Assembly (NCBI GenBank): GCA_900541585.1
Contig: UQKD01000002.1
Span: forward strand, 1-64,000
Direction: 5' to 3'
DNA: 64,000 bases
From: an uncultured Alistipes sp.
GTDB taxonomy: Bacteria; Bacteroidota; Bacteroidia; Bacteroidales; Rikenellaceae
The notes beneath the pieces were generated by a model, which ran no database searches, had not been told where the DNA came from, and saw only the letters and a list, made by a program, of their open reading frames with translations. This document shows, piece after piece, positions 16,117-24,637 of this stretch; position 1 is the stretch's first letter; every line of letters starts with the position of its first letter. The position numbers and the translations under genes are program-made.

Positions 16117-17262
16117 ATGCGTTTTGCGGACATTACAGGACAGGAGGATTTGAAACGGCATCTGACGCAGTCGGTCGATGCCGGGCGCGTGAGCCATGCC
16201 CAGCTCTTCACGGGCAAGGCGGGTTCCGGGGCGCTGGCCGTGGCCGTGGCCTATGTCCAGTACCTCTGCTGTCGTCACCGCCGCGACGGCGACTCGTGCG
16301 GCGAATGCCCCGACTGCCGGCAGATCGCGGCGCTGGCGCACCCCGACCTGCATCTGGTTTTCCCGGTCAACAAACAGGGCAAGAAGTCGGGCGAGGCGAT
16401 GCGCAGCGACGAGTTCCTGCCGCAGTTCCGCACGCTGTTCGCCGAGCGCGGCGGCTACTTCTCGCCGCAGGACTGGTACGACCGTCTCGACCTGGGCAAG
16501 ACGCTCAAGGGCATGATCGCGGCCCGCGAGGCCGACGAGATCATCCGCAAGCTGTCGTTCAAGAGTTTCGAGGCCGACTACAAGACCATGCTGATCTGGC
16601 TTCCGGAGGCGATGAACGAGGAGGCCGCGAACAAGATTCTCAAGATTCTGGAGGAGCCGTGGGACCGCACGCTTTTCATCCTGGTCTCCGAGCATCCCGA
16701 CCGCCTGCTGCCGACGATCGTTTCGCGTACGCAGGAGGTGGCCGTGCCGCGTATTTCGCCCGACGTGCTGGAGCGGGTGGCGCAGCAGCGGGGTGTGGCC
16801 GATCCGCTGCAGGCCCGCAACATGGCGCGTCTGGCGGCCGGCGATTTGCTGGAACTGGGCCACCTGGTGGCGGGCGAGAGCGATGCGCTGCGCAAGGAGC
16901 ATTTCGACCTTTTCTGCAGTCTCATGCGTTTGAGCTACAACGACAAGCACCTCGAACTGGTCGCCTGGGCCGAGGATGCCGCGCAGCTCACCCGCGAGCA
17001 GCAGCGGGCGTTTTTGCGCGATGCGGCGCGGCTTTTGCGCGAGAGCTTCATGCTCCATGCCGGTATCCGCGAGGTCAGCTACCTGTGGGGCGAGGAGCTG
17101 GCTTTCTGTTCGAAATTCGCCCCTTTCGTCGGCCCGCGGAATATCGAGCCGCTGATCGCCGAGATCGAGAGCGCCGCCGCGCAGATTGCGCAGAACGGCA
17201 ATCCGACGATCGTATTTACCCATTTTGCCCTCTCGGTGAGCAAGATGATAAAACATTTGTAA
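16117..17262 (+). CDS. holB: DNA polymerase III subunit delta-prime
   Basis: The 381-residue protein starts MRFADITGQEDLKRHL, the clamp-loader start motif. The P-loop region reads GKAGSGALAV, lacking the GKT lysine-threonine, as expected for delta-prime, which does not hydrolyse ATP. A zinc-binding cluster (CC...C.EC..C, about 47-66) and ILEEPWDRTLFILVSEHP with TIVSRTQ (the SRC-like sensor region) follow. Delta-prime is the stator of the clamp loader. A Bacteroidota-specific insertion follows the zinc region. Confidence 0.9.
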   Translation: MRFADITGQEDLKRHLTQSVDAGRVSHAQLFTGKAGSGALAVAVAYVQYLCCRHRRDGDSCGECPDCRQIAALAHPDLHLVFPVNKQGKKSGEAMRSDEFLPQFRTLFAERGGYFSPQDWYDRLDLGKTLKGMIAAREADEIIRKLSFKSFEADYKTMLIWLPEAMNEEAANKILKILEEPWDRTLFILVSEHPDRLLPTIVSRTQEVAVPRISPDVLERVAQQRGVADPLQARNMARLAAGDLLELGHLVAGESDALRKEHFDLFCSLMRLSYNDKHLELVAWAEDAAQLTREQQRAFLRDAARLLRESFMLHAGIREVSYLWGEELAFCSKFAPFVGPRNIEPLIAEIESAAAQIAQNGNPTIVFTHFALSVSKMIKHL

Positions 17263-17267
17263 CTTTG
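17260..17267 (+). promoter_or_regulatory. -7 element overlapping the holB stop, for folK
   Basis: TAACTTTG matches TAnnTTTG exactly and overlaps the holB stop codon. It would give a leader of about 95 nt before folK. No good -33 is visible at standard spacing. Confidence 0.45.
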
Positions 17268-17368
17268 AGAACCGCATACGTTTTTTGGGACCGGATAAAT
17301 CCGGACAGACGGCAGATCGTCGCTGACGGAATGCGGTATGAAATTTTAAGAACCTGAAACATTGGATT

Positions 17369-17860
17369 ATGGCACGTGTGGCACTTCTTTTAGGCGGTAA
17401 CCAGGGCGATGTGAAACGGACCCTGCAAACGGCGCAGCAGCTCGTCAACTCCCGTGTGGGGGCCGTGCTGCGTTGCTCGCACCGTTATGAAAGCGAACCG
17501 TGGGGATTCCCGGCCGCAGAGCGTTTTTCGAACCAGGCGCTGGAGGTCTCCACCGACCTCACGCCGCACGAGGTGCTCGACGCCTGCCAGCAGATCGAGC
17601 GGGAACTGGGCCGCAACCGTGCCGCCGAGGCGGTCGAGAAGGCCTCTTCGGGAACTGTTTACTGTTCGCGGCCGATCGACATAGACATCATTTTCTACGA
17701 CGACGAAGTGATCGGCGACGAACGTCTCACGGTTCCCCATCCGCTGCTCGCCGAACGGGAATTCGCGCTGACGCCGCTCTGCGAGATCATGCGCCAGCGG
17801 CGGCATCCCTTGACGGGAGCGACCGTCGGGGAGATGCTCGACGCGCTCCGAAACAAATAG
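17369..17860 (+). CDS. folK: 2-amino-4-hydroxy-6-hydroxymethyldihydropteridine pyrophosphokinase
   Basis: The 163-residue protein has the HPPK pattern: LLLGGNQGD at the N-terminus, RYESEPWGFPAAERFSNQAL, then CSRPIDIDIIFYDD with the two metal-binding aspartates, and VPHPLLAEREFALTPL. It transfers pyrophosphate from ATP to the pterin in folate synthesis. It stands alone rather than fused to folP or folB. A lipoprotein gene follows after 7 nt. Confidence 0.93.
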   Translation: MARVALLLGGNQGDVKRTLQTAQQLVNSRVGAVLRCSHRYESEPWGFPAAERFSNQALEVSTDLTPHEVLDACQQIERELGRNRAAEAVEKASSGTVYCSRPIDIDIIFYDDEVIGDERLTVPHPLLAEREFALTPLCEIMRQRRHPLTGATVGEMLDALRNK

Positions 17861-17867
17861 AACGGGT

Positions 17868-18821
17868 ATGAAGGCAAAACGAATATTACCGCTTTTGGCG
17901 GCAGCCGCGCTGTTCGCGGGGTGCTTCAAGGACGTATCGTACAAGACGAATTACGTCCTCAAACCCCTTGCGCAGGCACAGACGGTCGATCCGATCGAGC
18001 CGTTCGAAGGGCTGAAAGCCTATGCTTTCGACGCCGATACGGTCTTTTACACCGTGGCTTCCTACGAGGATGCGCTCAACGGGGTCATTGCGCGGAAAGA
18101 CGACCTTTCGGACCGGATCGCCTCCCCGGCCGCCACGGCTGAACCCTGCGTGCGGGAGGGTACCGTGGGGTGGGTGCAGATGCCGCTTTCGGCCGAGACG
18201 CAGATGGTCGTGGCTGTCGACCCGTTAAACAGAGTCTATGCCTATACGCAGCAGGAGCTGGGCGAGAACCTCCCGAACCTCTATGTGTCGCTGATTTTCA
18301 AACCCTGGAAGGGTTTTTCCTACAAGGAGGGCAACTGGAGTTTCTACAACGAGTTCTATGCGCCTCCCGTCTACCTCGACTGTTTCATCGATCCCTCGGT
18401 CCAGCTTGCCGAGGGCGGCGAGACCTCGGAGATCGCCAGCGTGAAGGCCTATGCCTACGCCGCCGACACCACGGCGTTCTACATCGCCTCGTACGACGAT
18501 GCCGTGTCGGGCAAACTCACGGCGAAAACTGCCGGCGTCACCCCGCCCGCCACGCCGTTCTCGGCCTACGAGGACAAGGCGACCGGGCTTTACAAGATGG
18601 AGGTCAGCTCCGCGACCCTGATGGTGGTCGTGGTCGACCGCACCAACCGCCTCTACGCCTACTCGAAACAGGTCGTCGACCTCGAAGGCGAGGCCGTGAC
18701 CCTGCCGGTGGTCTTCCGTCCGTGGCACGCGACGTGGATTTACGTCGAGGACGGCTGGCGCTTCGTCGATGCGTCGCGCGCTCCTGAAACGAACCCCCAA
18801 ACACAATCCCGACGCCGATGA
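17868..18821 (+). CDS. Lipoprotein with two tandem homologous domains, unknown function
   Basis: The 317-residue protein has a signal peptide and lipobox LFAGC (Cys19). Residues about 48-155 and 180-300 are clearly related: LKAYAFDADTVFYTVASYEDA matches VKAYAYAADTTAFYIASYDDA, and VDPLNRVYAYTQQ matches VDRTNRLYAYSKQ; both end in an aromatic WSFYNE/WRFVD strand. This is an internal duplication of a roughly 110-residue beta-rich domain. The family is not recognised. It overlaps the next gene by 4 nt (ATGA), so the two lipoproteins probably work in the same place, the periplasm or outer membrane. Confidence 0.8.
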   Translation: MKAKRILPLLAAAALFAGCFKDVSYKTNYVLKPLAQAQTVDPIEPFEGLKAYAFDADTVFYTVASYEDALNGVIARKDDLSDRIASPAATAEPCVREGTVGWVQMPLSAETQMVVAVDPLNRVYAYTQQELGENLPNLYVSLIFKPWKGFSYKEGNWSFYNEFYAPPVYLDCFIDPSVQLAEGGETSEIASVKAYAYAADTTAFYIASYDDAVSGKLTAKTAGVTPPATPFSAYEDKATGLYKMEVSSATLMVVVVDRTNRLYAYSKQVVDLEGEAVTLPVVFRPWHATWIYVEDGWRFVDASRAPETNPQTQSRRR

Positions 18822-20854
18822 ACACTCCGCGACATATGCTTAACGTGCTGCGCCTTGCGGTGGCGCTGCTCTTCGCTTCGGCCCTCATGAGCCGCTGTGC
18901 GAGCATGATGACCCCCACGGGAGGTCCCCGCGACTCGCTGCCTCCCGTCATCGTGAACATGACGCCCGACAACTTCGCGACCGACCGCCCGACGGTCGGC
19001 CACGGGAAAATCTACATCGAGTTCGACGAGTTCGTGCAGCTCAAGGACCAGCAGAAGGAGTTCTTCACCTCGCCGGCGATGAAGAAAAAGCCGCTCATCA
19101 CCCTGCGCGGCCGGGGCATCGTCGTGCAGCTGCGCGACACGCTGGCTCCGAATACGACCTATGCGCTCAATTTCGGCAGCGCCATCCGCGACAACAACGA
19201 GGGCAACCCGCTCTATTCGATGCGCTACGTCTTCTCGACGGGTCCCGAGATCGACTCGATGGTCCTTTCGGGCTATACGGCCGACAGTTACAAGGCCGAC
19301 TCCGTGTCGAAGACCTTCATCTGGTTCTTCCCGGCCGACTCGGTCGAGCACGTCGCCGGATACGACTCCACGATCTTCAAGTACAAACCCGCGGCGATCG
19401 CCCGTGCCGAGAACAACGGTATCTTCATCGCCCAGAACCTCAAGCCGATCCCCTACCGCGTCTATGCCGTCCAGGATAAGAACGACAATCAGATGTACGA
19501 GCCGGGCAGCGACCAGGTGGGTTTCCTCGAAGGGACCTATAACCCCGCCGAGATGCCCGATTTCGGCATGTGGTACGACTCGATCCGCCAGTACGTGACG
19601 GCCGAACCGCAGCTCTACTTCCGTATGTTCACCGACAAAGCGTTCCGCCGCCAGGTGCTTTCGCAGACCGAACGGCCCCAGCAGCACAAGGCGATGCTCT
19701 ATTTTGCGTCGGCGCATCCGAAGATCACCCGGCTCCGTTTCGACAGCATCCCGGCCGACCGGGTGATCATCGATCCGCAGACCGTGGGCCGCGATACGAT
19801 CGCCTTGTGGTTCAACGTTCCCTCGTCGGCGCTTCCCGACACGATCAAGGGCGAGATTTCCTATTTCAAGCACGACACCGTCAACCGGTTGCAGGAGGTC
19901 ACCGAGCCGCTGAAACTCTCCTGGAGGCTGATCGAGACCAAGGAGCAGGAGCGCGAACGCGAGAAACTCGAACGCGAACGCCGCAAGGCCGAGGCCGCGG
20001 GTGAGGAGTGGGAGGAGCCTGAAAAGGAGAACCCCTTCGCCTTCAAGATGCCCACTTCGGGCGAGATCAACCCCGAGAATCACCTGACGGTCGATTTCGA
20101 CTATCCGCTCGTGAAACTCGATTCGGCCAAACTGCTGCTGACGCGCGTGCTCGAGGACAACTCGATCGAGGACATTCCCGTGCGCATGGTGCGCGATACG
20201 GGGATGCTGCGCCGCTGGCAGGTCCGTGCTCCGTGGAAGCTGGGCGGACAGTATACGCTGACCATCCCCGAGGGCGCCATCACCGACGTCGCGGGTCTCT
20301 CCAACGACTCGATCATCGGCAAGTACACGGTTCTCGATCCCGAGAAGTTCGCCACGGTGCTCATCCACGTCCGCGGGCGTGACGACGGCACGAAATACAT
20401 CGTCCAGCTGCTCGACGGCAACAACGCGCTCAAGCAGGAGAAGCGCGACGTGGTGACCGGCGATGTTCGGTTCAACTACGTTCCCGCGGGCGAGATCAAG
20501 TTTCGTGTTATCGAAGACAGGAACGGCAACGGCAAGTGGGATTCGGGCAATGTGGTCGAACGCCTCCAGCCCGAGCGGGCCGAGATCTATGCCAACGACC
20601 AGGGCGAGGACACTTTCGCCACGAAGACCAACTGGGAGATCGAATTCTCGATGGATATGAACCGTATCTTCGCACCGGTCACGATGCAGTCGCTTTCGCG
20701 TCTGCTGGACGAGCGCGAATCGCAGCGCCTGCGCCGCGAGGCGGAGAAGCGGGCCAAGGAGGGTCCGAAACGGGATCAGGACCGCAACCGGCAGCAGAAT
20801 GACAATAACAGCAACTTCAACGCTGCGGGCGGGATGTTCAATAATTTCAGGTAA
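18818..20854 (+). CDS. Ig-like (Big_5) domain-containing envelope protein
   Basis: The 678-residue protein has an N-terminal hydrophobic segment and Cys27, although the lipobox LMSRC has an unusual Arg before Cys. An N-terminal Big_5-type Ig-like domain (about 40-150) is marked by PTGGPRDSLPPVI and TLAPNTTYALNFGSAIRDNNEGN. The middle is strand-rich. A charged helical stretch (about 365-400, repeated E/R) interrupts two further beta domains. The C-terminus is Gln/Asn/Arg-rich. Such proteins are widespread in Bacteroidota with no known biochemical role. It is translationally coupled to the upstream lipoprotein. Confidence 0.75.
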   Translation: MNTPRHMLNVLRLAVALLFASALMSRCASMMTPTGGPRDSLPPVIVNMTPDNFATDRPTVGHGKIYIEFDEFVQLKDQQKEFFTSPAMKKKPLITLRGRGIVVQLRDTLAPNTTYALNFGSAIRDNNEGNPLYSMRYVFSTGPEIDSMVLSGYTADSYKADSVSKTFIWFFPADSVEHVAGYDSTIFKYKPAAIARAENNGIFIAQNLKPIPYRVYAVQDKNDNQMYEPGSDQVGFLEGTYNPAEMPDFGMWYDSIRQYVTAEPQLYFRMFTDKAFRRQVLSQTERPQQHKAMLYFASAHPKITRLRFDSIPADRVIIDPQTVGRDTIALWFNVPSSALPDTIKGEISYFKHDTVNRLQEVTEPLKLSWRLIETKEQEREREKLERERRKAEAAGEEWEEPEKENPFAFKMPTSGEINPENHLTVDFDYPLVKLDSAKLLLTRVLEDNSIEDIPVRMVRDTGMLRRWQVRAPWKLGGQYTLTIPEGAITDVAGLSNDSIIGKYTVLDPEKFATVLIHVRGRDDGTKYIVQLLDGNNALKQEKRDVVTGDVRFNYVPAGEIKFRVIEDRNGNGKWDSGNVVERLQPERAEIYANDQGEDTFATKTNWEIEFSMDMNRIFAPVTMQSLSRLLDERESQRLRREAEKRAKEGPKRDQDRNRQQNDNNSNFNAAGGMFNNFR

Positions 20855-20855
20855 G

Positions 20856-21665
20856 ATGACGATGAAACGACATATCCGGACGGTGCTCTTCGCCCTTGCG
20901 GCCCTCGCCGCATGGCAGGGGGCTTCGGCGCAGCATACGCTCGGCTTCACGGTGGGCTACGGCATGGGTAACGGCCGCTTTCAGCCCCAGCAGGAGATGC
21001 GGGCGATCTGGGGACTTTACAGCGGCGGCCTTTCGTGGCGCTACTACGGCAAGCAACGCTTCGTGGGTGGCTTCGGCATCGACCTGGAGTTCCAGCAGCA
21101 GGGCTTCTCTTTTGCGACCAACGCCGCGCAGGTCGAGGAGAAGAAGGATTACCTCTACTATACGCGGCACATCAATTCCGTCGTGCTGCCGATCGTCTGG
21201 CAGCCGCACTTCTACATGCTGCGCAACCACGTCCGCATCTACCTCGAAGCGGCCGCGACCTTCTCCTACAACATCTCGTCCACCTACGAGAACGAGCAGG
21301 CCCGGGCCAACGGCTCCGCCGACTGGAAGGGCGACTATCCCTTCAAACTCGCGCGCGACAACCGCTGGGGCTACGGACTGGCGGGCGGCGGCGGCATCGC
21401 CTTCCTGATCCGCCGTTTCGAACTGAATTTCCGCGTGCGCTACTCGTTCGGTTATTCGGACATCGTCCGCAACCGCAACAAATACTACGACAACAACAGC
21501 GACGGTGCGGAAAATCCCTTCTGGGCCACTCCGCTGCGTTCGCCGCTCGACAATCTCATGATCTCCGTGGGGCTGAACTACCGCTTCAACAAACAGGGCT
21601 TCGAGACCTGGAAACCAAGACCCAAGAAGGAGAAGAACCGCGAGGTCTTCAAGTTCGGGTTGTAA
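20856..21665 (+). CDS. Outer-membrane beta-barrel protein
   Basis: About 269 residues from ATG 20856 (ATG 20862, MKRHIRTV, is equally possible). The signal peptide is cleaved after GASA. The mature part alternates hydrophobic and polar residues in amphipathic strands (FTVGYGMGNGRF, WRYYGKQRFVGGFGIDLEF, LNFRVRYSFGYSDI) separated by polar turns. It ends with a strand and a charged tail, a porin-like small barrel of PorT/OmpW type. The start is 2 nt after the previous stop, and rbfA follows. Confidence 0.75.
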   Translation: MTMKRHIRTVLFALAALAAWQGASAQHTLGFTVGYGMGNGRFQPQQEMRAIWGLYSGGLSWRYYGKQRFVGGFGIDLEFQQQGFSFATNAAQVEEKKDYLYYTRHINSVVLPIVWQPHFYMLRNHVRIYLEAAATFSYNISSTYENEQARANGSADWKGDYPFKLARDNRWGYGLAGGGGIAFLIRRFELNFRVRYSFGYSDIVRNRNKYYDNNSDGAENPFWATPLRSPLDNLMISVGLNYRFNKQGFETWKPRPKKEKNREVFKFGL

Positions 21666-21678
21666 AAAACTACAAGTT

Positions 21679-22020
21679 ATGGAAACTACCCGTCAGCAGA
21701 AAATCGCCAAGCAGATCCAGAAGGATGTTGCCGAAATCTTCCAGAAGGAAGGCGCCCCGATCGTGCGCGGTTCGCTCGTAACGGTCACCGCCGTACGCAT
21801 ATCCCCCGATTTCAGCTACGCCAAAATCTACGTCAGCATCTTCCCCTTCGGGCAGAGCGGCGAGGTGATGAAGCGGCTCGAACACCAGAACTGGTTCATC
21901 CGCCGCGCCCTGGGCCAGCGGATCCGCAACCAGCTGAAAAACGTCCCCGAAATCCAGTTCCTCCTCGACGATTCGCTCGAATACATCGAGCATATAGAGC
22001 AGGCGCTGAAAGAAGATTGA
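21679..22020 (+). CDS. rbfA: 30S ribosome-binding factor A
   Basis: The 113-residue protein has the KH-type RbfA pattern: R-Q-Q-K-I-A-K-Q-I-Q-K-D at the N-terminus, VTVTAVRISPDFSYAKIYVSIF, and the C-terminal PEIQFLLDDSLEYIEHIE. RbfA binds the 30S head during late subunit maturation and 16S processing. It is full length. The following ABC-permease gene is separated by 120 nt containing a hairpin. Confidence 0.93.
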   Translation: METTRQQKIAKQIQKDVAEIFQKEGAPIVRGSLVTVTAVRISPDFSYAKIYVSIFPFGQSGEVMKRLEHQNWFIRRALGQRIRNQLKNVPEIQFLLDDSLEYIEHIEQALKED

Positions 22021-22080
22021 CAATTATGCGCTTCTGTCGGTTGTTCCCGCTGCCTGCGGCGTCGTTTGCAAGTCCGATCC

Positions 22081-22108
22081 GCCCCCGAACCTCTGCCGAG
22101 GCGGGGGC
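22081..22108 (+). terminator. Nested hairpin after rbfA
   Basis: GCCCCCG (22081-22087) pairs with CGGGGGC (22102-22108), with an inner CCTC/GAGG stem (22090-22093 and 22098-22101) and a TGCC loop. Only two T residues follow, so termination may be weak. Confidence 0.5.
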
Positions 22109-22140
22109 TTCGGGATTTACGCTCTAATCCGTCGCCCGCC

Positions 22141-23352
22141 ATGCTGCCGCAGCTCTTCGCCCGTCGCTACCTCTTTTCGTCCCAGTCCCGGTCGGTGGTC
22201 AACCTGATCTCGGGATTGAGCGTTGCGGCCGTGGCGATGCCCGTCGCGGCGATGATCATCCTGCTGTCGGTCTTCAACGGTTTCGAGTCGCTCGTCAAGT
22301 CGATGTATTCGGCTTTCGACGCCGATCTGACCGTCTCTCCGCGGCAGGGGCAGACCTTTGCGCAGCGGGACCTCGACACCGCGGCCCTGGCACGTATCCC
22401 GGGAGTCGGCGCGCTGTCGTTCACCCTGGAGCAGAGCGCCCTGCTCGAACACGGAGGGCGCCAGGCCACCGCCACGATCCGGGGCGTCGACGACGCCTAC
22501 GGGGCTGTCTTTCAGCTTGGCGATGCCGTTTCCGCCGGGGAGTGGCGCGTGCGGCTGGGCGATCTGGAACGGCTGGTCGTCGGGCAGTCGATGGCGTGGA
22601 TGCTGGGTATCCGCTCGCTGGCCGATGCCGACGTCACGCTCTACGCCGTGCGGCGGGGATCGTTCTCCTCGCTGCTGCCGCTCGAAAACTACACGCGCCG
22701 CACGGAACCCGTAGGCGGCGTCTATACCCTCGACCTCGAAACCGAACGCACCTACGTGCTCGCCTCGCTGCGGCTTGCGCAGGAGCTGTTCGGCTATGCG
22801 GGCCGCGCCTCGGCGCTCGTCGTGCGCCTCGCTCCCGGAGCCGATGCCGCGGCGGTCCGCAAGGCCGTTGCGGAGGCTGCGGGCGACGGATTCCGCGTCC
22901 GCACGCGCGACGAACTGCGCGCTTCGTTCTACCGCATCATGACCTACGAGAAGTGGGGCATCTTTTTCATCGCCCTGCTGGTGCTCGTCATCGCTTCGTT
23001 CTCGGTGGTGGGGGCGCTGGCCATGCTGATCGTCGAAAAACGGGACGACATTTCCACGCTCCGCGCCCTGGGGGCCGACACGGGCCTCGTCCGCGCCGTG
23101 TTCCGCACCGAAGGGTTTCTGATATGCGGTCTGGGCGCTGTCGCCGGCATGGCGCTGGGCGTTGCCGCGACCCTCGCGCAGCAGTATTTCGGGCTGATCG
23201 AGATTCCGGCCGAGACCTTCCTCACGAAGAGCTATCCCGTCGAATTCCGACCGGCCGACCTGGCGGTCGTCGCCGCGTCGTTCGCCGCCGTGGCCGCCGT
23301 CCTTTCGAACATCACCGTCCGCAGTATGATTAAAACCGACACCCGATTATGA
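22141..23352 (+). CDS. LolC/E-type ABC transporter permease (FtsX domain)
   Basis: 403 residues from ATG 22141. One N-terminal membrane helix (about 25-50, SVAAVAMPVAAMIILLSVFNGFES) is followed by a large periplasmic MacB-like domain (about 55-270). Three C-terminal helices make up the FtsX domain, with ALAMLIVEKRDDISTLRALGA on the coupling loop. This layout fits LolC/LolE, which extract lipoproteins from the inner membrane. No ATPase gene is adjacent, so the partner (LolD-like) would be encoded elsewhere. The lipoprotein gene downstream begins before this stop (4-nt ATGA overlap). Confidence 0.85.
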   Translation: MLPQLFARRYLFSSQSRSVVNLISGLSVAAVAMPVAAMIILLSVFNGFESLVKSMYSAFDADLTVSPRQGQTFAQRDLDTAALARIPGVGALSFTLEQSALLEHGGRQATATIRGVDDAYGAVFQLGDAVSAGEWRVRLGDLERLVVGQSMAWMLGIRSLADADVTLYAVRRGSFSSLLPLENYTRRTEPVGGVYTLDLETERTYVLASLRLAQELFGYAGRASALVVRLAPGADAAAVRKAVAEAAGDGFRVRTRDELRASFYRIMTYEKWGIFFIALLVLVIASFSVVGALAMLIVEKRDDISTLRALGADTGLVRAVFRTEGFLICGLGAVAGMALGVAATLAQQYFGLIEIPAETFLTKSYPVEFRPADLAVVAASFAAVAAVLSNITVRSMIKTDTRL

Positions 23353-24179
23353 AACGATTCCTCCGCATAACGGCTTCCGCGGCCCTCGTGCTGCTGCTGG
23401 CCGCCTGCGCCCGCCACAAGATCATCCCCGACGACAAGCTGGCGCAGATTTTCCACGATGCGTTCCTCACCAACGCCTACATCGGCAGCGAGGGCGTGAA
23501 GACCGATTCGCTGCGCATCTACGAGCCGATCTTCGCCCGCTACGGCTACACGACCGACGATGTGCACTACACCATCGGCAACTTCTCGAAGCGCAAGAGC
23601 GCCCGTTTGGGCGACGTGGTCGAGCGGGCCATCGAAATGCTCGAACGGGAGGGGAAAATCTATAACCAGGAGGTCGCCGTGCTCGACACGATCGACAACG
23701 TCGCCCGCCGCACCTTCACGCGCACGGTGCTCGCCGACTCGCTCATCCGCGTCGGGTCGCTGCGCGACACGGCCCGTTTGAGCTTTACGCTCGACGTCGA
23801 GCCGGGCGAATACAGCCTTTCGCTCAAATACCTCGTCGATTCGCTCGACCGCAACCAGCGGGGGCTGAAAGGCTCCGTGTGGCTCGAACGGCGCGACAGC
23901 TCGCGCACCAACGTCTACACCACGACCTTGCGGCGCAACCGCGAGGAGACCTTTTCGCGCCGGTTTACGACCGACACAACGCACCGTTGCCTGCGCATCG
24001 ACTTCCTGACCTTCAACGCCAGGCCCGAGCGGCCGTCGGTGACGGTCACCGACCTCAAGGTGGAGTACATTCCTCCGACCCGCACGGCCGTCGAAAAACT
24101 CTACGAACAGCAACTCGACATCCGGATTTTCGCCGATGACTTCCTCCGTGCCGCAGCCATCCCGAAGGATAGCCTCTAA
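23349..24179 (+). CDS. DUF4296 domain-containing lipoprotein
   Basis: 276 residues with lipobox LLLAAC. The DUF4296 domain covers about 28-120 (ARHKIIPDDKLAQIFHDAFL, then RYGYTTDDVHYTIGNFSKRK). A beta-rich region (about 130-260) follows. The function is unknown; the family is restricted to Bacteroidota. It overlaps the permease gene by 4 nt, so the two are co-expressed, which may reflect a link with lipoprotein trafficking (inference). The last 44 nt overlap the next small gene. Confidence 0.85.
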   Translation: MKRFLRITASAALVLLLAACARHKIIPDDKLAQIFHDAFLTNAYIGSEGVKTDSLRIYEPIFARYGYTTDDVHYTIGNFSKRKSARLGDVVERAIEMLEREGKIYNQEVAVLDTIDNVARRTFTRTVLADSLIRVGSLRDTARLSFTLDVEPGEYSLSLKYLVDSLDRNQRGLKGSVWLERRDSSRTNVYTTTLRRNREETFSRRFTTDTTHRCLRIDFLTFNARPERPSVTVTDLKVEYIPPTRTAVEKLYEQQLDIRIFADDFLRAAAIPKDSL

Positions 24180-24489
24180 CCTGCTGTGGACCCCGCAGGG
24201 CCTCGTCCGGCATCCGCTCCTGACCCTCGGGGCGGACGGGCGCGTGCTCACCGCGGGGAGTTGTCCCGATCCGGACCGTCTCGCCGCCACGGAGTTCTAT
24301 GCGGGGCTGCTGGTCCCGGATTTCCCGGCCGACTACCGCGCCGCGTTCGACGGCATGCGCGTCGCCGCGCTGCCGCTTTCCGAACTGCTGCCGCAGGCCG
24401 TGACGCCCGGCGGAGTGCTGGTCGTCATCTCGGGACTCGACTACGAATCGCTGCGGCTTACGCCGCAGTCGCAGATCCGGAAGTTGTAG
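24136..24489 (+). CDS. Small protein resembling an amidohydrolase N-terminus, unknown
   Basis: 117 residues starting inside the DUF4296 gene. The opening LLWTPQGLVRHPLLTLGADGRVLTAG resembles the first strands of amidohydrolase-family enzymes, as does LVPDFPADYRAAFDGM, which sits where their LVPGFVNxHxH metal motif would be. The metal-binding histidines are absent and the TIM barrel is missing. It is therefore either a degenerate remnant or a small protein with a new role. Coding quality looks normal for the region (high third-position GC). Confidence 0.55.
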   Translation: MTSSVPQPSRRIASNLLWTPQGLVRHPLLTLGADGRVLTAGSCPDPDRLAATEFYAGLLVPDFPADYRAAFDGMRVAALPLSELLPQAVTPGGVLVVISGLDYESLRLTPQSQIRKL

Positions 24490-24637
24490 TTATTCCGGGT
24501 GTGGGTGTGGTTTCCGACCGCTTCCCCTGATTTGCCGGTACCGTTCGCGGCCAATATCTGACTCCATCCCGGCTCTCCTTCAGCGAGGGAGATGACGTAC
24601 TGCCCGGATGGTTGGTATCGTGAAAAGTCACCTCTTG

